A stretch of DNA of 64,000 nucleotides, taken from NCBI GenBank assembly GCA_003956705.1, contig QZCP01000021.1, positions 62,001 to 126,000 of the forward strand, written 5' to 3'. Position 1 is the stretch's first letter. The number at the start of each line of letters is the position of its first letter. Source of the stretch: Brevipalpus yothersi (taxonomy: Eukaryota > Arthropoda > Arachnida > Trombidiformes > Tenuipalpidae). The position numbers and the translations under genes are program-made. The notes below the pieces were generated by a model. That model was given only the letters and a program-made list of their open reading frames with translations. It had not been told where the DNA came from and made no database searches. Below, piece after piece: positions 33,038-45,600 of this stretch.

Positions 33038-33756
33038 CCATTGTAATAATTTTTGTAGAGATGAAGTTAGCATCCGAGATTCATTATGAATCAGTTTGGA
33101 CTCTTCCTTTATCAATTGGAAATTGTCATTAAACTGATAATATTAGATAGAAGTCCGACAAAATTTCATTGTTATCGTAATTTTTCTAATTTTTCTGGTA
33201 TGATTCGTTTCGTAAAATTACTATAGAATCAAAAAATTTCATCTTGTTGGAAAGATTTTGAACTTCATTCAGTATTCAGTATTCTTAGCTGGATGGGCTA
33301 CGACTCGTTTTATGTTACCTCCATGATGATAACCTGTCAGATCCCTTAATACTGTATTTTATTGTATCACATTATTGTATTGAGAATTTTGTCTCTCTGG
33401 GTCAATTCTTGAGATCAAAATGGGCTCACAACATTGGCTAGCTAGCTTGTCGAAGGTAGTTTTATCAAGTCAAAAGGAAAAACGACCGATTTTTCGCATA
33501 AGATCGAGGTAGTTTTACTCGTGAAATTCTGTCAGTGTCTATAGAATACATATGCAATTCCTACATGGAGTCAAGAGTAAAAATATGCACTGATTTAAAA
33601 AAAAATTTCGTCAAATTATCGAGATTATGAATTTTGAATTCTCCTTTCATCTTAGAAGATTAATATAGAAACAAGATGATTGAGTTGATGTTTGTTCCTA
33701 AAAATGCTGTAAAAATATGCTTGAGCAATTGATTAAAAATAGTTATTTCAATGAAT
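33038..33756. other. Intergenic region downstream of mL42
   Basis: About 700 bp of AT-rich sequence between the convergent ends of mL42 and the KSP-repeat gene. It presumably includes both 3' ends. No gene is seen. Confidence 0.45.
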
Positions 33757-36700
33757 TTATGGTGAGGTTGGAGGTTTTGGTGTAGTAGATGAGCCACCAA
33801 GTGTTTGACTCATTCTATACATGAGATTCGTTATGTCATTGGTAATACGATTGATTCGATCTCTATAAAAAAACAAAGAATAAATGAATTAGTCTCCTGC
33901 CTATGTAAACATTTCAATCTGAGAAAATTGCTCAAAGGCATTCTATTTACCTCAAAGAATCGAAGAAGATGTTGTTTGGTAAGCCAAGAGAAGATGCACC
34001 TCCTGGACTGGCTGATTCACCCTGCCCTTGTCCTATAGAGTAAAATTTAGGAATAAATTATAAATTATGATAAAAACTCTCAATATTCGAAATGAATATG
34101 AAGTTGGAAGAATATTGAAGGCACTGAGTGACCGAAAAGAAGAGAAAATAGGAAGTGATAACAATCATTAAAACTTACCGGCTGTTGTCATGGCTTGAAT
34201 TTGTCGAACTCGATTCTGAAGTCGAACCAAGTTAGTCTGGACACCTCTCAGATAAGTTCGCATCGATCTCATCATAGCGGCACTCATGTATCGTCGATTT
34301 GCCATCATATCATTGATTGTTTGCTAATCATATGAACAGATGAACAGATGAAAATAATTATTAGGGAAAATTGGTCAATTTATCTGAAATAACTCACATC
34401 CAAACTTTGAAGAGTATTCTCTATCTGGTTGATCATGGGTGCCAACTGTTCACCATCTTGACGTGTTGGTGGATTTGCGGCACCCACGGCTGGTGCTGAT
34501 GGTGGATCTTGGGCACCATACGAATGAGCTGGTGATAAGGTGGTTGGAACATCTGGACTAGTATTAAGATAGCCCTTAATGTGTTCATCGAGATCCATGA
34601 GCAACTTAGTGGCCTGATTGATGGGCTCCGATAAGTATGTGAGCACATCTTTACCGTTTTCCTCCGATTTAATATCAATCGCGTAACCGGACACACCAAT
34701 GTTCGAAGAAGAAGAAGAAGTTTTATCAGTCTTCCAATTTTCAGGCGACCTGCAATCAGTACAAACAGATCGATTAGTCACTCGAATTATGATAATTTAA
34801 TAATGTATTTTTTTGTAATAATTGTTCTTTGTTTTATTTTATTTTTCACACAGGAAAATTTTTGTAATCAAATAAATTAAAGAAGATCAGAAGAATGGTA
34901 TTTTTTTGTTCGAATTTTATAGGAAGAATGTGAACGACTTAGAATTCATTCAGAATTATTCTTTTCACCGGGCTTGTTTGCAATTTATGCAGACTATAAA
35001 TATTAGTCAACTCGTTGATTGTTGATGTTGTTGTTGTGATGCTTACTTTGAAATTGGATCTACGTTAGCATATGGCTTAATAGTTTCCTTGATCTTTTTG
35101 TCTGAATCGACAATATCAGAGGCAACAACTTTTTTATCCTCAGTTTTCACCGGACTTTGGTGCATTTTTACTGGCTCTTTTGGATTTTCGATTCTTTTCT
35201 CTTCCTCTTTGACAATTGGACTCTTAATTCGCTTCTCTTCACTTTTTTTGCTATTATCCATCTCATCAAGTGGTCTGATGTTTTCGGCAACTTTTTTATC
35301 CGATTCTTTCATCATCACAGGAGTTTCGAGTTTCTTTTTGGAATCAGCAATCGGACTTTCGGCCTTCTTGTTCGATTGGGGCATTAACTTTGATTCATCT
35401 ACTTTTTTCTTCATTTCACCGTCCATTTCGGGACTCTTGATCTTCGATTCGGATGGCTTCCAGCTCTCGAATTTCTTTTCATTCTCAAATTTTTTCATTC
35501 CCTCATCTTTAACTTTCATCATTTCATCCTTCACTTTCATTTCCTTCATCAAATCATCCTTCATCTTCATGGCATCTTCCATAGGCTTCTTCATCACATC
35601 ACTCATTGGACTCTTCTTCTTCATCTCTTCGTCCATCATCACCTTTGAGGAATCCAATTTTTTCTTCTCCTCCTCATCTTTGCTCATTGGAGCCTTATTT
35701 CTCATAGCATCTAGCATTGGACTTTTTTTTGCTTCAGTTTCCATTTTCTTATCATCACTTTCGGCCATTGGACTCTTCTTCATCTCTTCCACTGGTTTCA
35801 TTTCCATCTTTCTCTTCTCACTTTCGACCATTGGACTCTTCTTCATCTCATCGGCAGAAGTCTTCTTCATATCATCCATGGGACTCTTCTTCATCTCATC
35901 GAGAGGACTTTTTTTCATCTCTTCCACAGGCTTCATTTCCATCTTCTTCTTTTCACTCTCAGCCATTGGACTTTTTACCTTCATTTCATCCTTTGGAGCC
36001 TCAAGTTTTTTGGAAACAGAATCATCCATCACTTTCTTCTTATCATCTTTCAAATCGGGGCTCTTCTGTTTCTCTCGAGCTTCATTCTTTTCAGCCGAAG
36101 CTTCAGATCGAGTGGAGAGTGGAGTTTTCATTTCATCTTTCTTAAAATTTTCAATCTTTTTCATCTCTTCAGTGTTGGACACCATCGGGCTTTTGATCTT
36201 TTTCATCTCTTCAGCCTGATCCATCTTCTTCTTCTCCTCCTCATCTCTCACCACCATCGGACTCTTGACTTTGGATTCACCACCATCGAGTTTTGATGAT
36301 GATTCTTCAGTCCTCTTTTCGTCCTTGACGATTGGGCTCTTCACTTTTTCATCCTTCTTTTTTGGGCTCTCAACTTTCTTACTCAAATCACCAGTACTGG
36401 TGGGTAGTGAATCGAGTTTCTTTTCACTGTCCTTCTTCTCCTCTGATGATCTCATAGGCATCGGACTCTTTAGTTCGCTTGGCTTATTGGTCTCCTTCTT
36501 GCTGGGACTTTGGGCAACTTTTGGCTCCTCAGGACGCATCGGAACTTTGGGTTGCTCAGCATTTTTCATCACATCTTCGGCAAAATATTGTGGAGCAACC
36601 GGGACCACTGGAATTGGTTTCACCTTATCTTTGCCACTATCAGTGGTGATTTTGTCCGATTTTGGAACTACTGGAACTTCGGGTGATTTTTTAACACTAG

Positions 36701-37008
36701 ATTCGGACACTTTGTGGACATCTTCTTTCGGCACTACTACTGGACTGTCTTTGGTCACTTTCTTGGTAACATCGGAAACTTGTGGTGAACTTTTCTTCTC
36801 CAAAACCGGAGCACAATATCCTGGATGAATATTCATAATGATTCAATGATGATTATCATATTTTTACAATTTTCTCCTTCCTCTCTCATTCATCAGGAGA
36901 TTATCTTTACCGATGAAACGAAAAGAAAAAAGAAAAATTTTTTTTCTCACACTACTTACCTGATGTGATTAAAACAATGGCAAATGAAGCTAGGAATAAT
37001 CCTTTCAT
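33757..37008 (-). CDS. Secreted Lys/Met/Pro-rich protein with KSP repeats
   Basis: Six exons in phase: 37008-36960, 36820-35047, 34749-34398, 34323-34179, 34032-33951 and 33862-33757, 835 residues. The 49-bp first exon is almost exactly a signal peptide (MKGLFLASFAIVLITS), spliced to GYCAPVLEKK. Residues about 20-608 are highly charged and repetitive, with dozens of K-S-P-(M/I/V/L) motifs set in units like EMKKSPMVESEKRKMEMKPV, reminiscent of neurofilament-heavy KSP repeats. The remaining exons encode a structured-looking part with helical segments (QATKLLMDLDEHIKGYL; MMANRRYMSAAMMRSM) and a Ser/Pro end. The product is likely an extracellular, disordered, possibly phosphorylated or crosslinked structural protein. 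No homologue is recognised. Confidence 0.7.
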
Positions 37009-37348
37009 GATTTGTATTGAACAATTACTACTACTACTAATACTACTATATTCTCGAGGGTATCACACGAAAAAACGCAAGGGTTAGAATTAACTGTTGT
37101 GAGCGATGGAACAAGGGATGAATGGAAATTAAGAATGAAGATGGTTACTTTATATGAGCTTTCTTTCTCTCTCACATCTCATAATGACTTGTCTATCAAG
37201 GTCCAGGTTTACCATCATCAAGCTCGATTAAGGGAGAGAGAGCCAATCGGAGGACGACCTCAGGACCGGTCAGTTTTTATGTCTCAACGGATGTCTTAAG
37301 CCATTGGCCTTACTTACTTTAGATACTTTGGGCAGAGAGAAAGTGAAC

Positions 37349-37372
37349 AGAGAGAGAGAGAGAGAGAGAGAG
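37349..37372. repeat. (GA)n microsatellite
   Basis: About twelve GA dinucleotides in a row, in the upstream region of the KSP-repeat gene. Such tracts can bind GAGA-type factors in arthropods, but nothing shows that here. Confidence 0.85.
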
Positions 37373-38426
37373 CATCTTAGATGATAAAATTCTGGATAAA
37401 TTGAAGCGCAAAGGGACGGGACTGATTATGGGACTAGGGCGGTCGCCTCAATGAGGTAATCCTGTGGTTGAACCAGAAAAACATGTATTTCTTATTTTGT
37501 GACTTGATTTTAAGTAAAAGAGGATGAAAAAAGAGAGAGAAAAAGATGCAGTTTGAGAGTACAAACATTTTTTGGGAACTTTTGAACATTTTGTTTCTTA
37601 TTTCAAATGCAACACTCTCTGCTGATTTGCTAGGGAGTAGAAAATGTTTTACGGGGCGATTCTGTGTGATCATCATCCGGATAAGGAATACTTCTACTTC
37701 TTCTTCTCTTTTTTCACTCTTCACCATGTGGAGCATGATAGTTGATGCAGAGAATGATCATGATTCACCGGACATCGCCTTTTGAGTAATTTGATAATCA
37801 AAAAAGAATCATCAAAATAGCTTTTAGCAAACTATGAAAGAGTTGGAACATGTGATCACTGATCTTGATCTGAAAATTTATAGCTCTCAGAGGTCTTTAC
37901 TCCGTTTCTGATAGATATTCATTGATAAAGGTAAACATTTTTCTAGCTTCTTATTTAGTCTGAATAATTCAACATGGGAATCTTAATGCGGTGCTTTGAG
38001 ATATTATTTTCATGGCCTGTCTGAATGTCTCCTATCTTTCACTCTCTGTCAATGTCCATTGATGAGCATTAATGATTATTGTATTCATTTTCCTAGTGAA
38101 CATTTTTCTCTCCTCTCCAGCCAGTTAACTTTGATATGTGATCTCGATTCACGTCAGTCCTCTGAGATGATGATGATCAGGGATGAAAAAAACATTCAGG
38201 AAGAGGAAGACGGGATGAAAAGGATCACAGTTCACATGCCATCCAGCATGAGTGACCGATAAGAGGGAAGAGATTCATGATATATAGTATGAATTCACTG
38301 GAAATTCAGGTTCTTATTTGAGTGGTGAAATAAATTTCAGGGAAACATCGGGAATTTATATTCTGGAGAAGAGAGAGAAGCTATTGGTAACTGTTAACAC
38401 GATGTATCTATTTATTACCTTTTCAA

Positions 38427-38429
<3 letters not shown>

Positions 38430-38487
<58 letters not shown>
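38430..38487. repeat. (TC)n microsatellite
   Basis: A nearly perfect TC run of about 58 bp. Frames reading through it as Ser-Leu repeats are artefacts. Confidence 0.95.
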
Positions 38488-38490
<3 letters not shown>

Positions 38491-39971
38491 TTTCCGTTCT
38501 TTTGCTGGGCTTGCAAGTTCATCGACTTCATCCTTGAATGCTAATGCTAATCCGAACGTGATAATGACTAAGGTCATCATCAAACATAGTTCGGGCTCAA
38601 AGTGATCGGCTACTCGAGTCCAACAGGGTAGCCTCACAGAGCTTTCATCACATAATCTAGTAGACGGAATTCAGTTTGCGGAAGAACATCAAATGAGCTA
38701 CATTTCATTTGTGAGCAACTTTCAATTCCTTTTCAAAGCCAGGTAAATAAACTTGAAAGAGTTAACTTATTCAAGTTGATTTTTGTTTAATTTCTTTTGA
38801 GCTTAATTTCGTAATTCTAAGCAAACGGAATATATTCAATCCACTTCTTCCTGATACAGCCGAATATGTGGCCCAGGTCAGATACAAATTCATATCAAAG
38901 CAATTCACTGGAGTTCAATAATAATGTGCTTGAAATCAATTCATTCCAATTTATTCCAGTGCTTTAAATTAATTTTTCAACCAACAAATCCAATTGAAAA
39001 GAGTGCTTCCATATAGCTCTGATTTTCGCATTGATTAAAAATAATTTGTTTCCTACCAGATATAAATCGTTGGAAGCGTTTTTACCCTGGCTAATCCGAG
39101 TTTGTTGATTTGAAGTCTTGAGAACGTTTCTACCCTTTTCAGATTAGAGTCCAAAATCAATTTGGAAGTTTAATCCATGAAATTTGTACATAATTTGCAA
39201 TATCTGTACGTCATTGGCTGATACTGATCTGAATGCTAAGCATGGTGCTCTAGGAAGAAGGAAGGATTATCATTAGAGCGATGAATTCACTGTTGATTCA
39301 AAATTTTCTGATCAGTTTTAAGACTTTTCTACCAAAAGTATTCCCTTGTTCATACCAAATAACCACTAGATTAATCAAGAAGCAAATTAAATCAAAGTAC
39401 AACATGATGAGCTCATCTTACTTCCGGTTAGAATATGAGAAAACTTACAAGGCCAAAGAAGAAGCTTCGAATTGAATTTAACTGAAAGCTTCTCTCTCAT
39501 TTTCATCAATCAGACTTGAATAGAGTGAAAATTTTTCCCTCAATTCGCTTTGTTTCGATAATTCATTATTTGATGCCTCACATTTGCTTCAGATTTCCAA
39601 AATTTCCCGGTGCCAGACTTGGTCATCATCTCTTCTCGATGATGATTCATACAATATCATTCAACCCTCATAACAAATATATTTATCAACCCTAATAAGT
39701 CATTCATTTCCTTCTGTCTTTATGGTGAATTGATAAGGTATCTGATTACAAGTATGGCAAGAGGAATTTATTGCTCCATTCCTCTGACTCACCCGAGTAG
39801 CAATTGATTGACAAGCCAAGCTTCAACCATGAGCCTTGTTAGCTGATGCTTACTCTCGTAAATCAACACAAAATCAATTAGTCTGTCTATGGTAGAGAGA
39901 GTAGAGCAAAAAAATAACATCATCAGAAAATTTCTTCATTTTACCTGTTGTTTTATTTCTTTCCTTTTTCT

Positions 39972-40484
39972 ATGGCCAAAATCAGTGAATTTTATCATGG
40001 TCCTGACACACATACCGGTGGAGAGATGAAAAGCTATTTTCACACATCGTTGGGTGATACCGTTATTTTTCGGAATTGGATAACTTCCAATGGCTGGATA
40101 GTGTTTGGATTTTGTGTACTATTTTTCTCTCTATCATTTATATACGAATTTATACGAAGCTTTCGAACGTTTCTCATCCAAAGACAAATCAAATTGACCA
40201 CCCTCAGGGCATCAGCAAGTGGTATCAAATCTGATGGATATCAAGATGATTCAGTGCCCACAGCAGCTTTAACGGAAGATAGAGATGAAGATGTGGAAAC
40301 AAATCATGAATGTCGATTGTGGAGAATGGATCATTTTTATCAATCACTTTTTCATGTACTCCAAGTTTTCACTGCCTACATTTTGATGATGGGCTTCATG
40401 ATTCTCAACATATGGATATGTTTGTCCATCATTTTAGGTGCTGGGTTGGGATATTTTGCATTTTTTTCTCGTTCCTATTCCTGA
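39972..40484 (+). CDS. CTR-family high-affinity copper transporter
   Basis: Single exon of 170 residues from the ATG at 39972. It has the CTR layout: a short His/Met-bearing N terminus (YFHTSLGDTVIFRNW), a first membrane segment (residues about 41-60) ending in the YEF motif, a cytosolic loop with acidic residues (about 61-120), a second segment carrying the MxxxM copper-filter motif (Met139-Met143) and a third with the GxxxG packing motif (Gly156-Gly160, GAGLGYF). CTR proteins are trimers that import Cu(I) at the plasma membrane or from endosomes. The N terminus is poorer in Met clusters than human CTR1, and there is no C-terminal HCH motif. Confidence 0.87.
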   Translation: MAKISEFYHGPDTHTGGEMKSYFHTSLGDTVIFRNWITSNGWIVFGFCVLFFSLSFIYEFIRSFRTFLIQRQIKLTTLRASASGIKSDGYQDDSVPTAALTEDRDEDVETNHECRLWRMDHFYQSLFHVLQVFTAYILMMGFMILNIWICLSIILGAGLGYFAFFSRSYS

Positions 40485-41084
40485 TTCCAGCTCATGGACA
40501 CCCAATCAATCACCCATGAAGCATGTGATGAAATCGATTCAAGCCATTCTCAATCTACTTTTCCCTAACTTCCACGTACACAAGCTCATATGTAATGGTC
40601 TACTTTCAATAAATTGAGCCAAGTTTCCTGGTTCATTTGGAGGAAATCAGCCATAGACAGGATTCCCATCAGTCGAAGCGAGAATGAAAGAAATGCAAAT
40701 TATCTCAAGCACATGGAAAAATGATGGAAGGATAAAGATTCATGGATTGGCTGAGAAAGTGAACCAAATTTATCTCTCGTTAATCATAGCAAGGGAAGGA
40801 ACACTAATATCTAATTTCATGTGACTAATTTATCGAAAAAAATTGGTCATATCATGAAGAATTTCCAAATTTCTCATGATCAAAGTGCTGTCAACTGTGA
40901 AACTTTTCCTGTTTTGTATTAATATGGTGCTGAAAATTTTTTGATCGAAAATAAACAGAAAGAGGTGTGAAAACTTTTTCAACGATGCACCCTCAATGAA
41001 TGCTGAATTTTCAATCAAGTAAAGAACCTATTGCCTGAAAAAATATCAGTTATAATCTAAGAGAGTAATACAAGAGTTTTTTTG
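40485..41084. other. Intergenic region between the convergent CTR and ALDH genes
   Basis: About 600 bp containing the CTR 3' flank (an AATAAA-type hexamer near 40608) and the ALDH 3' end. No gene is seen. Confidence 0.5.
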
Positions 41085-42675
41085 TTAATGCAAATAGTCT
41101 CTAAAGATATGTTGAGCCATATAGAGAGTCCATGCTCCAAGTAAAAAGATCAAAAAGCCTTGCCAGGAAGGATCGATGTCGATGAATTGTCTCTTCTTGA
41201 GCAATCTTAGTAAACGCTTAAGATTACTCTCTGAGTATGGTGGATATCTTTTGCTTGAGACCCATTCCAGTATTGGACTGTAGCCTCGAATAAGAACCGA
41301 TTTTTGGTGTGAAAAAGTTTCAAATGTTGATTTACCATGATAAACTCCAAAACCACTATCGCCAACTCCACCGAAAGGTAAACTATCGATAGAAAGATGT
41401 ACAAGAGCATCATTTGCACATACTGAGCCACTTGAAGTTTCCCTCAAAATTCTTTGAATAACTTTTCTATTTTTGGAGAAAACATAGCAAGTTAACGGTT
41501 TTGGCCTTTGATTGATGAAAGATATTGCTTCGTCCAACGATTCAACGATGACAATCGGTAATATTGGGCCAAATATTTCTTCCTTCATTATTTCATCATC
41601 TGCTTTGACATTTGTCAAGATGGTAGGGCCAATGTATCGCTTTTCATGGTCAATTTTGCCTCCAATAGCGATATTATCACATCTTTTCAGAATGGAATTT
41701 AATCGAGCAAAATGTTTCTCATTAACTATGCAAGCAATATCTCTCCAATTCACCTGATCTGGTCCATAAAATTGGCTCAAAATTTCGGATGCATATCGTA
41801 GAAACTTTTTGGCTACCCCAGCGGAACACAGAATATAATCTGGAGCCACACAAGTCTGGCCAGCATTGACCATTTTAGCCCATAAAAGTCTTCGGAAAGC
41901 ATACTTTTCATCCCCAACAGTTTCATCAATATATGTTGGACTTTTGCCACCAAGTTCCAAAGTAACCGGAGTAAGATGCTTGGCTGCTGCTTGATGAACT
42001 TTCTTACCAACCGGTTGACTTCCAGTGAAAAAAATGTAATCAAATTTCATGTTCAACAACTCCTCAGTAATTTCAGCTCCACCAGTGATCACATGATAGC
42101 AAGACTGAAGAGAGAATAAGTGAAGCAATCGATATAAAATTCTTTTGAAAGACAGATAGAGAGAGGAAATAACAATGTTCGATAAGGCTTAAACTTACTT
42201 TATCCAAATAACGAGGAATCAATTCTGCCATTAATTTGGCACTGTAAGGGGCTATCTCAGATGGCTTCAGTATGACTGTATTGCCCGCAGCAATTGCTCC
42301 AATCATAGGAATGAGACATACCATGAGAGGATAATTCCAAGTACCAATGATCAATACTACACCATATGGCTCATTGAGAATGAATGCATCATCAAATGCG
42401 GTTACCAATGAGGTTGGAACTTTTTGTGGAGCTGTATATTTATCCAAATTATGGAGAACGCCACGAATATCGTTGAGAACATAGTGGGTTTCGATCATTT
42501 TTGCCTCGAAACTAGGTTTTTTGAGATCATTTCCAAGCGCTTCCACAAGCAAGGGTCCATTTTCTTCAACCAATTTGTAAAGTTTCTTCAATTGATCACG
42601 TCGAAAGTTGACATCACGCGTTCGGCCACTATTGAATGCAGCTCGAGCCTTTTCCACTGCATCTATTGTAGCCAT
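41085..42675 (-). CDS. Membrane-anchored fatty aldehyde dehydrogenase (ALDH3 type)
   Basis: Two exons, 42675-42199 and 42104-41085, giving 498 residues. The N-terminal NAD-binding region has NEPYGVVLIIGTWNYPL and LKPSEIAPYSA. The catalytic residues are Glu209 in TLELGGKSP and Cys244 in NAGQTCVAPDY, close in position to human ALDH3A2. The substrate-binding region ends with LPFGGVGDSGFGVYHGKSTFETF. The last 25 residues form a hydrophobic anchor (FLIFLLGAWTLYMA), as in ER-bound fatty aldehyde dehydrogenase. It would oxidise medium- and long-chain fatty aldehydes to fatty acids with NAD+. There is no targeting peptide, so it is likely an ER or other endomembrane tail-anchored enzyme. Confidence 0.95.
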
Positions 42676-44399
42676 TATTAATTGAGAGACAAATTCACAG
42701 AATTAAATCCACAGAACACAAGGAAACTATTGGAATCAATGGATTGTGAGCACATGAAATACACAAAAACTGATTGATAATAACCTGTGACCCAAATTCG
42801 ATTGTGTGAAGATGGCTCATCAAGTTCACGTCCGAGCTTAAGAAAACCTGTTCAGTCCTCTTTTTTAGAACTGCAACATCAATGAATTCCGTTATTCCGT
42901 TATTCTAAAAATTCAGACGTTTATTTTTGGGTATCAAGTGTATGACGTTGTATCGAGATCGTGAATATGAGAGTGAGAAGTAAATCAAACTCGTTTCTTT
43001 TAAACGATAGAGTGAAAGAAAGTAACAAAAAAAACTCAATTCCTACATGTTGATTGAATGTTGGTGAAAATTCACACAGGAAAGTAGTATCGCTTCTTTT
43101 TTTACCGATTTTACTTCATTTACAAACTTTAAGATCAAAAAATGCTCAGTTTTTAGAAAAGTTGGATTGATGGAGAAAAAGAACGCAGTTACCTGATAAA
43201 TAAATCTTTGAATCTTTACTTTTTTCTTAACCTTTTTCCTGGCAAACAATGTTTTCGATTTGCAAACTATGGTTTTTATGTGGCAAAGGTGATTGATTTA
43301 GTCATAGAGATGGTGAAGAGCAAAATTTTTTTCGGGAATTATTTCTATTATTTCAATGTTAATGATCGGTTAAGATGAAGATACAAATAATATCATTTTT
43401 AATTTCTCTTTCTAAGTTGAAAAAGATCTATCAACATCGAAGCGAGTGGAGATTTTCCACTCAAAAATGCTCATCTATCCCATCTTGTTATCAATATCAG
43501 CATTTGTATCGAGATAAAAACTTGTTGAACGATCGGACCTACATGAGATAGGGGTTGAAATTTACATTTTCAATTTCAGCGATCCATATCGCTGGATAAA
43601 CAACAACATTAGGTTCGGTAACCATGGGTCAAACAGTTTTTCGATTCTCATTTTGTAAGAGAGGTCCAAGTTCTAGAATGACATGGATATTCCAGTACTA
43701 CTCACTCTAAGAGATTTACATTACTATCTGTATTTTCGCTTCTTTCATCCTTTAACTATTTTCTTGTCACATTTTGATGATTTTAGATACTCTTGCTCTA
43801 TCGCATTTTCAAATTACATGAAGATTGCGAACTTCTGCTTACTTGACTTTTGTCTTCAAGAGCAATAAAATAAAGAGCCAGAAAAATAGACTGACCTTTG
43901 CTGTAATTTAATACTCAAAACCTCAATCTTCAATCTTTGAATTTTTAAACGAAAAATGGCAAAGATATCATTACAACTGCCTTTTTTAGGCCATAAACCC
44001 AACAAGTTGTGTTCCACAACTTTAACAGTTCTCAAGTGCATGGACAAAATACGCCTAATAAGATTATGCTCAGTGAACACTGAGCTACTTAACTAGTTAT
44101 CAAACGAAAAATGTTGGAAGATCTGGGGACGAAGGACATCCATAATTTTCTATGGTGCTTCAAATGGAGTTTAATCCTGCTTCGCAAGAAGTATTTGCAA
44201 TCTTTTGAGTTTATACCAGTAAACTCAATGATTCAAACCAGCGATGAAAGGAAATTAACACTCATCAGCAAACTTATCAGCAGCATCAGGTAAGTAGATC
44301 TTCTCATCCTGCCTTCACATGACTGTCCATTTAACAATTCTTCCCTTGAATGTGATTCCATCTCCTTGGCATACAGATATTGTTTGAATACTTTTCATG
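42676..44399. other. Intergenic region
   Basis: About 1.7 kb with no conserved gene. It contains the ALDH upstream region and one candidate short spliced ORF on the plus strand (listed at 44111). AT-rich frames here (43043-43249, 43683-43868, 43856-44080) have no domains. Confidence 0.45.
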
Positions 44400-44462
44400 T
44401 TAATCCTCAAAGAAAGCAGAATCTCTTGTTGAATTCCTGAGTAAAAGCTTCATCAGATCGGG
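44111..44462 (+). CDS. Candidate short spliced ORF, antisense overlap
   Basis: An ATG at 44111 opens 60 codons that run straight into a consensus donor (CATCAG/GTAAGT). A downstream acceptor (GCATACAG, 44377) would continue the frame for about 20 codons into the 3' end of the minus-strand gene 44400-45600. The product would be about 80 residues with no recognised domain. This is a weak candidate: the splice sites are good, but the coding signal is not strong. Confidence 0.22.
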
Positions 44463-45600
44463 CAGAATACCAAGTCTACGAGCTTCATCTATCAGATTTT
44501 GTATCAATCTGAGTCGAGAAACTTCCTGATTGTCGCCATAATGAGATACTTGAGAAGCTGTATCTGAGGCAGAGAACGTGGAAACACCCGAAGTTGAGGA
44601 GAAAGATTTGAAAGATCTCATGTTTGCAGCAAGTTCTGCAGAATCAGGTATAGAATCATAATCACCGAGTTCACCATATTCTGAGAAGAATGCGACATCA
44701 TTGGAATCCCATTCTAAACTAGGAGTTGAAAGCTCTTCTTTGGTTACAAGACTTGAGATTTCGTCAGTATTGGGAGTTAAGGAATCAGCTTCAGGCCGTT
44801 CTTTGATCGGTTGCAAACCAAGCTTACGAATTTCCACAAAGTCAAGGTTCAATTCTCCGACTGACTCTTTGATCTCTTCTATTTGTTGCAGGAGTTGATC
44901 TAGCTTGGCAATGGTTCTATCTTCAGGGGCAGGGGGTTCTATGCTCAATGGTGATGGAGATGAAGATTTGCGGATGAGATATTTTTCGAGTGACTGAGCA
45001 AGGTATGTATCAAAATCGGCATCCATAGATTCGCAAATGAGTGAGTTTGGTGAAGGAGGAGTAGATGGTGATTCAATGAAATATGGAGGATCTTCGTGAA
45101 ATGAGTCAAAACTTCCACAGGATTTATCCCTTGATAATAGACCTCCAAAAGAGTATGCAATACAGGATGTGAGTGACTTTTTCCGTTTTCGCCTTCGGTG
45201 CATAAAAAGCTTGTAGCATATGAAGGATCCAACTCCGAGAATGAGGATAACTGAAGAGAGACGAACTGAAGAAAGGGGAAGATAATTCAGATTGTTAATA
45301 GAGCATAGAAGTTCCAGATTTCAAAAACGAGCGCAAATGCTAACGAAAAAAAAATCTTACAGTAAGACTCCCGAATATAACGAGAGGCAACTGAAAAAGG
45401 AGAAAATGATAAAATAACAAAATTAATAAACCAAAATAAACAAATGAAAAAAAACACTAGATCGTGATGGGGATGAAACTTAAAGTGAACAGACAGAACA
45501 CGAAAAAGTAATTTAGACCTTTTTGAGAGAAAACGCGGCCAACTTGAGTCAGGATGCATGCAGTTTCATCAAGTAAATGATTGATATTCACTGATTTCAT
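44400..45600 (-). CDS. Single-pass membrane protein with long acidic/Ser-rich tail
   Basis: Three exons are proposed: 45600-45519, 45390-45361 and 45265-44400 (or 45250-44400), about 325 residues. Exons 2 and 3 join in phase. Exon 1 (MKSVNINHLLDETACIL...) fits the phase but uses a weak donor (GTCTAA). A hydrophobic segment (VILILGVGSFICYKLF) is followed by a strongly basic stop-transfer run (HRRRKRKK). The rest is a disordered cytosolic tail rich in Ser, Pro and Glu with a possible coiled coil (KLDQLLQQIEEIKESVGEL) and a helical C terminus. The tandem acceptors at exon 3 differ by 15 bp and both keep the frame. No family is recognised. Confidence 0.6.

Larger units (their letters stand above)
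37009..39971. other. Intergenic region with simple repeats
   Basis: About 3 kb without a supportable gene. It contains a GA run (37349-37372), a long TC microsatellite (38430-38487) and AT-rich sequence. Frames at 37434-37785, 37996-38262 and 39281-39475 lack domains and look random. Confidence 0.5.

Noticed and set aside
35089..36219. 376-residue plus-strand frame opposite the KSP-repeat exon, plus two smaller frames nearby
   Set aside because: Composition (Ser/Phe/Ile/Leu repeats) is the reverse complement of the Lys/Met/Ser-Pro repeats. The minus-strand reading has a signal peptide and consistent splicing.
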